64,000 bases of DNA from Ashinkailepas kermadecensis (Eukaryota > Arthropoda > Thecostraca > Neolepadidae), in NCBI GenBank assembly GCA_034440615.1, contig JAOTOM010004955.1, forward strand, positions 234,001 through 298,000, in the 5' to 3' direction. Both the position numbers and the translations under genes were made by a program. How positions within the stretch are numbered: the stretch's first letter is position 1; every line of letters begins with the position of its first letter. This document shows, in pieces, positions 43,931 through 55,169 of this stretch. The notes beneath the pieces were generated by a model. The model was not told the DNA's origin and made no database searches. It was given only the letters and a program-made list of their open reading frames with translations.

Positions 43931-45500
43931 GCCGGTAGCTCGCAGCATCTAAGCTATCCTTGCAGTTCTTAAAATTGGTGTTATAATATCCTCACGCAGG
44001 CGCATGGGAAATCACTTTTCTTCAAAAGAAAGCCAAGCGTCGCCAGCATAGCATCAAGTCCACGTGACATAAGATGTTCGAGCATGTTGTGCATTTGATC
44101 GTGACCTTTAGACACTCAGATCTCAAACTTACAGATACAGAATTTATAGATCAGTCTCATATTTAAGCCACAATAATTTTGTGTCTGGGGAAAATGCACT
44201 GTTGCACCCTCGCTGTGACGCCCATGGGGAACGGGGTGGCTGAAGTTTAGAGTAGCTTCAAACTAAACTGTTTGGAGTGGCTTCAAACTCAACTTGATCT
44301 AGTGTATGGCCTAGTGAGTGAGGATGGAACATATGTCGGGGAGGGGTTTGCTCGAGTCCACCAACTAACATTTTTCCTATATGTCATGCTCTACTCATCA
44401 GTAGGATTTTCCACAGGCTCCAGAGGCGCACAGGAGCGCGGTCATGGTGTGTACGCCCCTGGATCTAATGAACAATGAATTGGCTGGCTTGTCTCCCAGA
44501 GGACATGAGACATTTTGAGGGGAATGGCTCCTGGCCCCTCCACTCCATACTCAGACGTACAGCCAAATCAGTGTTCAGGGAAAGCACAATCATTGTTAAG
44601 AGCCCTATATTGTTCTAAAATATGATAACAAATCATAGCTATCGAATTTTTTTAACTCTACCCGTAGGACAGAACGAGGACAATTAAGATTGCTGCTGCC
44701 TCTGAACTTGTTTTTGATTGTTTAACATGGTGGGGACCAGACACACACATGTGTGTGTGTCTGTGTTGTGTACCCAACGAATCATGTTCTTTATTGCGAC
44801 AAAATACATATATGCTTTGATGGACCAGGCATATTGTCTTTCCACTTTGACAGTGCTACAGTAAGTGGAATATTGATCAGCACGGATGGCCTTATGTATT
44901 CAATAACTCACTGCTATTTGAAGCTAAATACATACCTGAGCCTGCCTGGTATACGGTGAGGCATATTAACAAACCAAAAACTCCCAAAAACAGAGAAAAA
45001 AATGCAGTTCACAATTTGTTATTTTAGGTGCATTGATTTAAAGGAAGCTCCTTGTCTAACCTCGCCATAATTTTCCACTTTGACACTTTAGTGCCAATGA
45101 TTTTGGAACACTGCGTAAAAACCATCACCTCATTTCCAGCCATTTTCAGTAACCTCAAATATTGCAAACAACTGACATGGGTACTCATACCAACTTCAGT
45201 ACTGGTCTGCAGTATGAGTACTGATAAATATCCCCAACTGTAATGCTGCCATGCTGGCATCGTCTCAGCACCGACTCCAGCATCAACACTGCCATACTGA
45301 CTCTGGTCTCAGTACCTTGGCCAGCTGTCCTGACACCGACTCGTGACCCCGGGCAAACTAATCACTGACCCAAGCCCAGCTTACCTACTGGCACAGGCCC
45401 AGCTGCCCTGACCCTAGTTCAGTTAGCCTTCTGACCCCAACTCAGGTCGTCCGGCCCCACCTGACCTACTGACACAGTGAGGCTGACCCGACCCGCTCAC
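43931..45500 (-). other. PMS1: PMS1 intron 3, remaining part
   Basis: AT-rich, with no exon recognised. From 45250 to 45480 there is a degenerate CTGACCCC-ACT-AGC-type repeat just inside the exon 3 donor. Confidence 0.45.
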
Positions 45501-45665
45501 CTTGTCCGCGGGCCACCGGTCGCCGGCTGGTGACCCGGCCGTCGGCGCCGAGCGCCACCTGGCGGCCCGCCAGCTCGGCGGCGGTGCGGGTGGTCACCGT
45601 CACCGCGCAGCACGCGCACACCGCCGCCAGCGCCTCGCCGCGGAAGCCCATCGTCGACAGCGCGT
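45501..45665 (-). CDS. PMS1: PMS1 exon 3
   Basis: Encodes DALSTMGFRGEALAAVCACC, AVTVTTRTAAEL, GRVTSRRPVARGQG. The GFRGEAL lid motif and TTRTAA are shared by all MutL ATPases. Acceptor GTCCGCAG|ACGCG and donor ACAAG|GTGAGC. Junction codons make Asp with exon 2 and Gly with exon 4. Strikingly GC-rich compared with exons 1 and 2. Confidence 0.92.
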
Positions 45666-46969
45666 CTGCGGACGGCCGGCGCCGGCTCAGGACGAAATAC
45701 CGTGCGGGAAAAGATGGAGTAATGGGGAGGGGGGGGGCTTTAGGACACTTCGACCATATTTGATCATTCGCTGGGGGAAGATGAAGTACAGGGGCTGCAT
45801 GAAAGACACGTGCACGACTGAGGGATAGTGCAATGAATGCGGAATGAATAATGGCTGGGGTGGCGGACAGAATGCCACTTGAGAATGGGTCCGAAGGTGC
45901 AGTGAAACAGTGGAGAATGGCAGACGAGGGGATAACAAGGAGTGGACAGATTAGGCAGGACGTGAATAGCTAGTCAGGACAGATTGCTGGCTAGTGGATA
46001 AAGAAACAGTTGACATTATGGATGACTCATGGGATAGGTGTAAGAAACAACCATGCACACCAACAAGTGCCCAATGGCAACCATTGCCTACAACATGACA
46101 TTTTCTGAAGCACTCCAATACAGTTAATTCTGCTGGAAAAAAAAATGTTTCACGAAGTGTCACACGGATGACAAAATGGCCTCTGGTCACAGTGTACTAT
46201 CACAATGTGTCACACCGATGACAAAATGGCCTCTGGTCACAGAGTTTACAATCACAATGTGTCACACCGATGACAAAATGGCCTCTGGTCACAGAGTTTA
46301 CAATCACAATGTGTCACACCGATGACAAAATGGCCTCTGGTCACAGTATACAATCACAATGTGTCATACTGATGACAAAATGGCCTCTGGTCACAGTGTA
46401 CAATCACAATGTGTCACACCGATGACAAAATGGCCTCTGGTCACAGTGTACAATCACAATGTGTCACACTGATGACAAAATGGCCTCTGGTCACAGTGTA
46501 CAATCACAATGTGTCACACCGATGACAAAATGGCCTCTGGTCACAGTGTACAATCACAATGTGTCACACCGATGACAAAATGGCCTCTGGTCACAGTGTA
46601 CAATCACAATGTGTCACACCGATGACAAAATGGCCTCTGGTCACAGTGTACAATCACAATGTGTCACACCGATGACAAAATGGCCTCTGGTCACAGTGTA
46701 CAATCACAATGTGTCACACCGATGACAAAATGGCCTCTGGTCACAGTGTACAAACACAATGTGTCACACCGATGACAAAATGGCCTCTGGTCACAGTGTA
46801 CAATCACAATGTGTCACACCGATGACAAAATGGCCTCTGGTCACGGTTTACAATCACAATGTGTCACACTGATGACAAAATGTTTTCTGGTCGCAGTTCA
46901 CAATCGCAAAGTAAAGACAGTAAGCACACTACAGTGGGGTCTCATCCATTGTATTTCTACTCATCATAC
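45666..46969 (-). other. PMS1: PMS1 intron 2
   Basis: Bounded by CTTG|GTATGA (46969) and CCGCAG (45666). Filled mainly by a 50-bp minisatellite. Confidence 0.8.
46145..46905. repeat. 50-bp minisatellite in PMS1 intron 2, 15 units
   Basis: Units of AATCACAATGTGTCACACCG plus ATGACAAAATGGCCTCTGGTCACAGTGTAC are spaced 49-52 bases, mostly exactly 50. Inner units are almost identical, and only the two ends are diverged. Likely hypervariable. Confidence 0.96.
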
Positions 46970-47090
46970 CAAGATCAGCCAGGCTTTGTATCTTGGAGGT
47001 GTAATGAGGTTGTGCCATCAGCTCCGTATTCTCTGGAGACAGACCGTCGCCATTGTCTCGTACCTCGATCTTATCCAGGCCAAAATTGTC
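46970..47090 (-). CDS. PMS1: PMS1 exon 2
   Basis: Encodes DNFGLDKIEVRDNGDGLSPE, then HYTSKIQSLADL. It holds the second ATP-binding motif DxGxG (DNGDG) and matches human ENYGFDKIEVRDNGEGIK and YYTSKI. Acceptor TTTTGCAG|GACAAT with a good pyrimidine tract; donor CTTG|GTATGA. AT-richer than the following exons. Confidence 0.93.
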
Positions 47091-47725
47091 CTGCAAAATC
47101 AACAGAAACAGTTTGATGCATTGTAATTGATTCCATGAATATATCAAGAAGTAGCTTTATTACTCACGATTATTATTACATGGTGGCGCCATTTAGTCGT
47201 TGCTGTGAAGGACGTCTTCACGAACTGGGCGAAGGGGAGGTAGAAACAATTCCACAAGGACGATCATGCACAGAGGAAGAAACCAATACACAAAGATGTA
47301 GGCATCCTTCCTCAGCACACACAAGCTATTCAATCCAGGATGGCATCTGTACATACATGTTGCCATACACCAGCTATGCAAGACAGAATCTCCCCATCGA
47401 AAGGACGAAAATTGTAAAATAATGTGTGTTTACTGCCAACTGTCCATGGACTACTACAGTGCATGCAGGTACAATTCATATAAAAAATTACATGGAGACC
47501 ATGTGCACACATTCAAATTGGTTTGAGACATAGATAACAAGTGTACTGACTCATGACAATTTGCGTTTCATGCCTCTGGATTACATATCCAGAAGGAAGC
47601 ACATGGAGTGAGTGAGTGCATGATTTCATCCAAGCTTGAAAATGACGATCACGCACAGCCACACAGAAAATGAACATGAATTGGATAAGATTATGACGAA
47701 TACTGTAATAACGGTTTGTTCTCAC
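47091..47725 (-). other. PMS1: PMS1 intron 1
   Basis: 635-base intron, GTGAGA at the 5' end and TTTTGCAG at the 3' end. No repeats recognised. Confidence 0.8.
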
Positions 47726-47866
47726 CAGTCTGACATCAATAGAAGTTGCATCAGCATCCAGAGAATTCTCCACAAGTTCCTTGACAACACTGAACACAGA
47801 TGTTACAATCTGGCCCATGGCCAGCTTGTGCGAGGTTCTTGTTGGTAGTTGATGAATGGTAGCCAT
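47726..47866 (-). CDS. PMS1: PMS1 exon 1 (start codon)
   Basis: [10 protein letters not shown], then [31 protein letters not shown]. First GHKL motif with catalytic Glu30 and Mg/ATP-binding Asn34. I choose ATG 47866 (AAGATGG, good context, two residues before the family's QLP start). An in-frame ATG at 47887 would add seven residues. Donor AGACTG|GTGAGA, phase 0. Confidence 0.92.
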
Positions 47867-47887
47867 CTTGTCATAAATGTTAGCCAA

Positions 47888-48440
47888 AGAAAGCAGGTAA
47901 TCTGGCTGTATCAGATTACAAATCTGAAAATCCAGTCTGCCAAAAAATGGGGGTGCACTTGATAAGGCACAACAGCAATAGCGAATCTTTACACATCAAA
48001 ACAGACATGGGAACACAATCATTTTCAGCTTTGGTTTCCGAAACCATGCCCTTTCACATTGGCTTTTGCTTTGTGCTAAATTAGACTCATTGCTTTAACT
48101 TTGACTTCACACTATTTTAGATGAGTGGCTTCAGCTTTGACATCAGATTATCTTAGGCAGCTGCCTTTGGCTTTGCGATATTTTAGATACATTGATTTGG
48201 CCTCAGCTGCATGCATTCTTGCTTTCTATGACATTATACCATAAGCTTTCATAATCAAGTTTTCATGGTAGTTTGAACAACGAGTGCAGTCCAGACTTTC
48301 CTGAGCGGCAGTAGATTGCAATGCAGTTTCAATGGCTAGCCTGAGCCTCTATCTGTGTTCCAACTGCCAGATTTATGAACATCTGACATCACCAAAGAAT
48401 AAATACCTTTTTAGAAAGAGATTGTGTTCTCATTTATGTC
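47888..48440. other. PMS1 5' flank, no further gene seen
   Basis: Expected to hold the PMS1 promoter/5' UTR. AT-rich, with TTTTAGAT-GCTT repeats at 48040-48200, and not CpG-rich. Confidence 0.4.
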
Positions 48441-50920
48441 TGCAGTTCATTTCAGGTACCTCGGGGGATGATCAACCTCAAACTCAAACTCAGGTTTCTG
48501 GTCAACCTACACAAGACCATGCCTGCTGTGCATTGTCCAACTGAGGGCTTTGACTATGTCACCCCAGACCTGAACCTGGCTATTGTGGCTGCACTCAGCA
48601 CTGCCCACAGTGCCCGCTACAACCGCTGCCCTGAGGCTCCCAAGCTCGACAAAGTGAAGAGGCCAACCATTTCAGCAGGTGGCTCCGGCGAGGACTGGGC
48701 GTACTTTGAAACCAGATGGTCAGATCTCACTTTGATTCACGCAGATTGCACCCCGGTAGCTAGACTGTGCCGCCCTGACCAGTGGTCCGTGTGGCACTGA
48801 TGTAGGTCAATTCCATACGGACCACTGGTCAGGGCCGCACAGGCCAGCTACCGGAGTGCTGCGACGAGCCCCCGCACAAGCACCTGACCAGATCTGCGGG
48901 CGCCAGCCTTGCCCAGCTGGCTGAGCAGCTCTCTGCCAACACGAGACTCGCCGTCAGAGAAGAGGACGCGAGTGTGGCAAGAGTCGCGCTCCACAGCAAG
49001 CGGCAGGATGGAGAGGAGCCAGTTGGCAGCTTCGGCGCGCGTCCACGCGGCCGGGCTGGCGTCTGCGACTTCGTCACCGTGCGCGCCCACACTGCCAGCA
49101 TGACGTCAGCCGCGCTGGCGAAATCGCCGGGACGCTCCGACCCGCGGCATCGCCGACACAGAGGTCCAGCTGGACCTACTGGAGGACCAGAACCAAACCA
49201 CGTCACTGGAGCAGGTGTTGCGATTTGTCGAGGCCCAGGAATCAGGGAAAGGTCCGCCTCCAGGCTACCCGACACCCTTGCGGCCGAGGCGGCCGTCAGC
49301 AGCTGCAGACGTGGGAAAGGTGATGTCCTCAAGGATGGGCGAACAGACCAAACAGACACATGTTCATACTGCAAGTTGGGCCATGGGAGGAGCACGCCAC
49401 TAAGGTCAGGCAGGAGTGCCCCGCTTATGGCCACAAATGCCGACATTGCGCCCGAGACCACCACTTTGAGAGCGTTTGCGCCGATGCAAAGGGAAACCGA
49501 AGCGTCCGCCACTCCCACCTACCAGTGCTGATGAATGCGAGGGTGCAGTTTCATTGTTCAAGTAATGGCTTTTCGTTGGCTGTTGGCTGTTGGCGAAGTA
49601 CAAGGTACCACGTGCGAAGCCTCGACGAGTGTTGGTCACGCCGGATGCGATGACACCCCTTACAAAGCGGATGTACTCCAGGCAAGGCCAACGCCGGCTG
49701 AGGCGGATACCCTGGACAAACGTGACCACCAGACAGTGTGCCTCTGCCCCCATCACTGGCGTCCGCCACCCCTGCCATCCAGAGCTCCACTTCCTGTCAG
49801 AGGCCAACCGTACCCCTCCGCTTCCTGCCAGAGGCCAACTGTACCAGGTTACAGCAGTACCTCCTGGACTGTACGAATCCAGCATATTCAACCCCTACCT
49901 TTCATGGAGGGCTCTCCTATGAAGTGGACGGTAGACCCGATGCCGAGCTGGTTGCACACCGCACTCCTGTGCCTGTGCCACTGACACCATGAAGTCAAGG
50001 CCGGTGTCGACCAAGACGTCCAGATCGGCATGCTGGAGCGAGTCCCGGTTGATGAACCCATCACCTGGTGCCACAGGATAGTGGCATATGCCACGAAGAA
50101 TGGCAAACCCCACCGCACCGTCGACTTTCAAGCATTCAACCGGCATGCAGCTCAGGAGACACACCACACCACGAGACCAATCCATCAAGCCCAATCTGCT
50201 CCACCAGGGACAAAGAAGACTGGCGTCGATGCCTGGAATTGGTGCCGCAGCATTCCCATCTGCTTGGAAAACTGCCACCTGACGACCTTCATGGCTCCAT
50301 GGAGCTGTTATCGGTGCAAGGCTACATCCGCTACATCCGCCACAGGGCTACATCACTTCACGTGATGGGTACACCAGGCGATACGGTGAAATCGTGTGCC
50401 ACGTCCTGCGCAAGACGGAGTGCGTCGATGTCTTGCTGTGGTCCGAATCACTGGAGGGAAGCTTCCAGCAGGCTGTGTAGCGGCTCCACATTTGCGAATG
50501 CCATGGGGAGTTGAATCCGGGGAGGTTGGTTTTCGTCAGAGATGCTGTTGAGTTTGACTTCGCCAACTTCGAGTTCGAGAACGTCTGACTGCGTCGGCCC
50601 TACGGACGGTACCTGCAGGCCATTAGAGACTTGTCGCCGCCGAGGAACATCACTGACGTCCACTCGTGGTTCGGGTTGGTGAACCAGATATCCTACACGT
50701 TCGTCATGGTTGGAAGGACGTCGCCCTTCCGTCAGCTGCTGGTGCTTGGCACGCCTTTGGCTGGGCGATCGACCCAACACACTCTTCGAGGAGTCGAAGA
50801 ATGTCATTATCAGTGTGATGAAGGAAGGTGTGAGAATCTTCAATCCTGGCAAACCAACCTGCCTCACCACAGAACATGGTTCGAATGTTGACGATAGTGT
50901 GATGTTCCTAATGTAGTCTC
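48441..50920 (+). mobile_element. Ty3/gypsy LTR retrotransposon, decayed gag-pol without visible LTRs
   Basis: Gag: RPTISAGGSGEDWAYFETRW (48660-48720), then SLAQLAEQL and a GFAxRL-like SFGARPRG (49020). A zinc-knuckle region follows at 49360-49500 (CSYCKLGHG, CPAYGHKCRHCARDHH). Pol: MLERVPVDEPITWCHRIVAY and TKNGKPHRTVDFQAFNRHAA (50030-50150) mark the RT start. ECVDVLLW (50405-50440) stands where the VDD active site should be, with the second Asp replaced. SPPRNITDVHSWFGLVNQIS (50630-50690) is the RT-RNase H connector, and VIISVMKEGVRIFNP starts RNase H. Frames change several times and stops occur, so the element cannot make a functional polyprotein. Integrase and LTRs are not seen. Confidence 0.88.
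48753..48854. repeat. 42-bp inverted repeat inside the gypsy gag
   Basis: Arms 48753-48794 and 48813-48854 are reverse complements with four mismatches and an 18-base loop. The arms contain the gag codons themselves, so the structure is a local inverted duplication that interrupts the gag frame. Confidence 0.85.
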
Positions 50921-51385
50921 TCTTGTGCAGTGAGTCTTATGGGGTCATTGCATCATGCAAGTTTAATGGCATTGGATGTCAGGTCTTGTGTAATTATGGT
51001 GTTGTGGGGGTTTTGCAAGTGCTTTTTGGGGGCCCACTCCCATAAATGCATCATCAAATACCTGCTCAGCAAAGTTGTCATCAGACTAATGTAGCAAATC
51101 ACACATGCTTGAGTCCTCAAAGTTACATTGAAGCTGATTATATTACTGATCATTATATTACAGAAAAAACTGTTCTTTTTACAACACCAGAAAAATCAAA
51201 CTAAAAAACCTAGCCTAACTTAACTTAACCAAACACAACTATTTTGTTTCCTTCATGGAGTCAAATATAGTGCAAAAATTGTGACATGAATACCTTAAAA
51301 CAAAATAATACAGGACATTCATTATGTTTTGTACAAAACCACCAAAACCCAGAAGTAGTATACTTGTTTTTTTTCTTAATCTCAG
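50921..51385. other. No gene seen
   Basis: AT-rich spacer with CCTAACTTAACTTAACC near 51212. Confidence 0.4.
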
Positions 51386-51389
51386 TGAA

Positions 51390-52460
51390 ATTCCACAATA
51401 TGCCTGACATTTCATGTAAAAACTAACCAAACAATCCTTGTCCTCTATCTAAAATCTGTAACAGTTCTAGCAAATGAATCACTTCAATTTTCATTTGGTA
51501 GTCACCCCTTTTTACATCATCTCCACAAACATCCTCAAAATATGGCAGAAGTTGCAGAGGGCATCTTACTCACTCTGCTCCATCAAAATGGTGTTGGAAG
51601 ATGTTAGATGTCATTGGCCTACACCTACTGATTGCTGAACACATTACTCTACACCTACTTACATATCATTGATCACATCAGCATACACCTGCAGATAGCT
51701 GATCTGGTCTGCCTATAGCTGTTGATAATGGATTGCATCAACTACTTTACCTGCACAATTTTTATCATCCCAACAAGAAAGCTAATTGAAATTCCATAAT
51801 ATATGTACAATATCCATGCAATGCATGCAATCCATGCAAATAATGAATCTCAAAATGATTTCCCTCCATCTACAATCCATGACAGTTGTAGCTGAAGAAT
51901 CAATTTTCCACTACATAGCCATCAATTTTTGCACCATCTCCACCTACAGCATAATATGGCAGTCATTACAAGGGCATCTGACTCACTCTGCTTCATCAAA
52001 ATGGCATTGGAAGACATTGGATGGCATTGGCCTACACATATGGATCACTGATTATGTTGCTCTACACTAACATCTGATTAATCATGTCAGCCTACACTTG
52101 CTGATAGCTGATCATGTCTGCCTGTTATCATGTTGATAACAATTATCCTGTTGATAATTGATTGCATCAACTGCTACACGAGCACAATTTATATCTCCTT
52201 GCCAGAAAGTGCATTAAAATGCACAACATTCCTGGCATTCCATGCAAAAAATCAACTTGAAAACTTGTGATATCTAAAATCCATAGGCTATGGCAAATTA
52301 ATTACTTTAATTTGCCATTTGACAGCAGTCTATGGACATCATCAAAATATTGTGGCATTTTTGGCAGCCATCTTATCCACTCTGTCCCATCAGTGTTGCT
52401 CAAAGGTCTGTGACAGCCACCAAACTATCAACAATGCCCAAGTGCACTTCAATTGCATGT
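51390..52460. repeat. ~0.4-kb degenerate tandem repeat, about 2.6 units
   Basis: Landmarks recur in order about 413 and 394 bases apart: TTCCA-AATAT(G), TGGCATTCCATGCAAA, CTACAATCCATGACAGTTGTA, TATGGCAG, GGCATCTTACTCACTCTGC, CATCAAAATGG, GGCATTGGCCTACACCTACT and GCTGATC-TGTCTGCC. Third unit is partial. Divergence suggests age. No protein is conserved between units. Confidence 0.7.
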
Positions 52461-53770
52461 CTATGTATTTACTTGTGTATTTTACCTGTCATGCAATGCA
52501 ATGTGAAAGATATTATTGCAGCTTAAGGTATCCACAGGACAAGTTTTACAAACATTTTACCTCCATGAAGCAAAGAAAGGTGTTAGGTGTGTTCAGATTA
52601 GGTTTTTGTTTTAAATTGGTAAAATTTTCAAGACACAATTTTTTTTAAATCCATTCTTTCCCAAAACATGTCAGGTCAGGCTAGGTTAGGCTAGCCATAA
52701 AGCCATCAAGTCGGCGTTCAGGCTTAATAAGAGCAACAAGGATCCATCCAGGTTAAGTCTGTAAAGGGAAGATACCATAACCCTGGCAAAAAGACAGGTA
52801 TTATTGGAGATCAGGGTAAAATTTGATTCTTTGGAATTTTTAACACAATGTATTTTAACATGAAAAAAATGATGCAACCACTCATTTTCTCTGCAAATGA
52901 TTCCTTTTAAGTTTGCAAAGAAATACACTCATAATCTTCACTCTGCAAATACAGCCCATCTCATATAATTATCCATACCTAGTGTGTCACAGATGTGATA
53001 AAGAAGAAATTCAACACTTCATGCAGTTGATTCAATACTCTTTGACATCAAAAACCTTATGTTTCTGGCATAATTTGATATTTATTCCTGACAAGGAATA
53101 TTTGCAGCCAAATGCGTTCATAATCTTCAATCAAGGCAGGAAGTTCCATGTGGTGCTGTTAACGCTAACGGCAGCACTAATAATGTTCCCTAGATTTGAT
53201 GACATGGCCAAAAAGTTTGTTTGGAACGATTTTGGTTTTCTGGTTAGGTTAGATTATATTATGCTATAATATATTTGATATATTATGCTACTTTATCTTA
53301 GTCTAGGTAAGGTTAGGTTAGATTATTTTGTTTTGTCTATGGTTTATCTATTCACATGTAATTTTTGAACTCTTAATTATAAGCCAAACACTGGGCAAAT
53401 GTCAGTAGACAAACCAGATGCAGCCATGCACAAGATATGCCACATATCAGTGTATGTTTAGCTTTGCTGTGTACTGATTGCATTCCAGTACCTCACATAA
53501 TTATTAAGCTTTCTTTTGAGAACAATCATGCAAGTTTATAATTTTTCTGACATGTTTCATTCCCAATGAGGTTATTTGCTCGAATTGTTCCAATGTCTGC
53601 CAGTATTTGTTTTTTTAAAGGAATTCCATGGGTGCAAAATTCATAAGTTCCTTCTCGAAGCATCAAAGCTTTATAAGCTGCCGTCCAAAACCTGTGCTGG
53701 TCAGTCCGACACCATTGAGGTACAAATGGACAAGCCACAGCCTGGAAAATCCCATTAAGGTATGTAATTG
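52461..53770. other. Non-coding region containing GGTTAGGTTAG/ATTATGCTA repeats
   Basis: Holds the minus-oriented arm of the repeat pair described at 54205 and a GGTTAGATTATATTATGCTA segment at 53244-53320. That segment also occurs inside the MITE at 53771-54110. Confidence 0.45.
52795..52925 (-). repeat. Dispersed repeat ('CATTTGCAGAGAAAATGA' family), inverted copy
   Basis: In reverse complement it reads CTTAAAAGGAATCATTTGCAGAGAAAATGAGTGG through CAAATTTTACCCTGATCTCC. It matches 54205-54340 on the plus strand and, more weakly, 58285-58370. Confidence 0.75.
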
Positions 53771-54110
53771 GGTAATCTTTACCTTTCGGCCGACACATAC
53801 CGCCAAGGTTAGTGATTTGGAAAGAGGTGTCAAATACAATGTCGCATATATTTCATGACGTCATGGGCAAAAAATTTGCTTCGGAGGATTCTGGTTTTCC
53901 GGTTAGGTTAGGTTAGATTATATTATGCTATGGTACATTTTGTATATTATGCTACATTATCTTAGTCTAGGTTAGGTGGTAATCTTTACCAACACCCGAC
54001 TCCTGTGACGTCACTTCCCTGACTCCTGTGACGTCACTGTTCCCCACTGTACACCTTTTCACAAATCACTAACCTTGGCAGTATGTGTCGGCCGAAAGGT
54101 AAAGATTACC
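53771..54110. mobile_element. Intact 340-bp MITE with 49-bp terminal inverted repeats
   Basis: The TIRs, GGTAATCTTTACCTTTCGGC... (53771-53819) and its reverse complement (54062-54110), differ at one position. The element is flanked by the 8-base direct repeat TGTAATTG (53763-53770 and 54111-54118), a target-site duplication length typical of hAT transposons. There is no internal transposase. The interior has a tandem CTGACTCCTGTGACGTCACT duplication and a GGTTAGGTTAGATTATATTA segment shared with 53244-53320. Confidence 0.92.
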
Positions 54111-54204
54111 TGTAATTGTTTGCAGCATTAACTCATAAAATACAGTTAATATCATAGCACATTTCCTCCATATTGTGCCTATGACATCATCAATTGTATC
54201 AACT

Positions 54205-54340
54205 GCCTTTGACTTAAAAGTAATCATTTGCAGAGAAAATGAATGGTCGCATTGTCTCAACCACGTCAAAAAGCATAGTATTCCACACAAAAATAAAATT
54301 TCCAAAGCATCAAATTTTACCCTGATCTCCAAATTTACCA
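54205..54340 (+). repeat. Dispersed repeat ('CATTTGCAGAGAAAATGA' family), direct copy
   Basis: Inverted relative to 52795-52925 about 1.3 kb away, with the MITE between them. Confidence 0.75.
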
Positions 54341-55160
54341 AGACATTCACCCCAACCAACACCACATCCCAAATTCCAAACAATCTATCCACCAACATCC
54401 CACACTCATTGATGCCTGTTTGTCTATCTTATGAGAAATATCTATTGATGAACCCACTAAACCCTCACCAAATAAATTCACAGCAAGGATAAGCAGTGAA
54501 CAACAATGCAAAAATGGCAATGCACCAATGCAACAATGGCAATGCATAAATAATGCAAACCTTCAAATTACATGCCCTCAACATAGGTATCTAGTACCTA
54601 CCAATACCTACCACCATCGTTTCTAAGTCGTCGGATTTCAATCCTAACTCCCCCACTCCGTTCGAAGATTTTCAGTATCCCTTGACTATCAACCTCACAC
54701 TGCCGCAATTACAGCTACACAAATTACTTTTAAATGTTAAATTCTCCAATGCCATCCATTCCAGTTCATAGAGCCCGGTCGCCACCACGCACGGCCCCCA
54801 ACAAAGCTTACAGGCAGCTCGACGTCACAGATCAATGAAGGTTTTCCTTCATAAAGTTATGGTAATGGAGGGACGTCACATTTTGTGGAAGCTAAGCGCA
54901 AAATTGAAGCGTTTTTTACATAAAAATGTTCCCTTATTTGAAAGACACATTCATTTTCTATATAGAAATTGAATCTATTTGTGACTACTTGCTTATAAAT
55001 ATTGTATATTTATTATCAAACAAATTTTGCACTATCATACAGCAACTATGAAGGAAAAATGGTATGGGGCGAGCAAAGTATGGAGGGAGTAACGTGATTC
55101 TACTCAATGACGGATCCGGGATTGCGCTAAGGAATGTGGGGATGGTACTTTGGGAGAAGC
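54341..55160. other. No gene seen
   Basis: Short GCAACAATGGCAATGC repeats at 54500-54550. Otherwise AT-rich unique sequence. Confidence 0.4.
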
Positions 55161-55169
55161 CTACATGCT

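Larger units (their letters stand above)
25674..47866 (-). other. PMS1: PMS1 mismatch-repair gene (whole gene, 12 coding exons)
   Basis: MutL-family gene whose product is expected to pair with MLH1 (MutL-beta) in the nucleus. The model joins 12 exons with GT..AG borders, and all eleven junction phases agree. It predicts 1022 residues against 932 in human PMS1. Residues 1-290 form the GHKL ATPase: E30/N34 in [15 protein letters not shown] 59-63, GFRGEAL 94-100, GTTVT 143-147. Residues 292-690 are a low-complexity linker. An HMG box spans about 690-755 and separates PMS1 from PMS2, MLH1 and MLH3. Residues 821-1022 are the MutL C-terminal domain with VYGVADL, CRPAKAISWL and CFHGRP. The DQHA(x)2E endonuclease motif is absent, as in other PMS1 proteins. 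Compared with human, about 29 residues are missing between exons 4 and 5, so one small phase-0 exon in 39682-41619 may be undetected. Introns are unusually rich in minisatellites. Confidence 0.88.
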
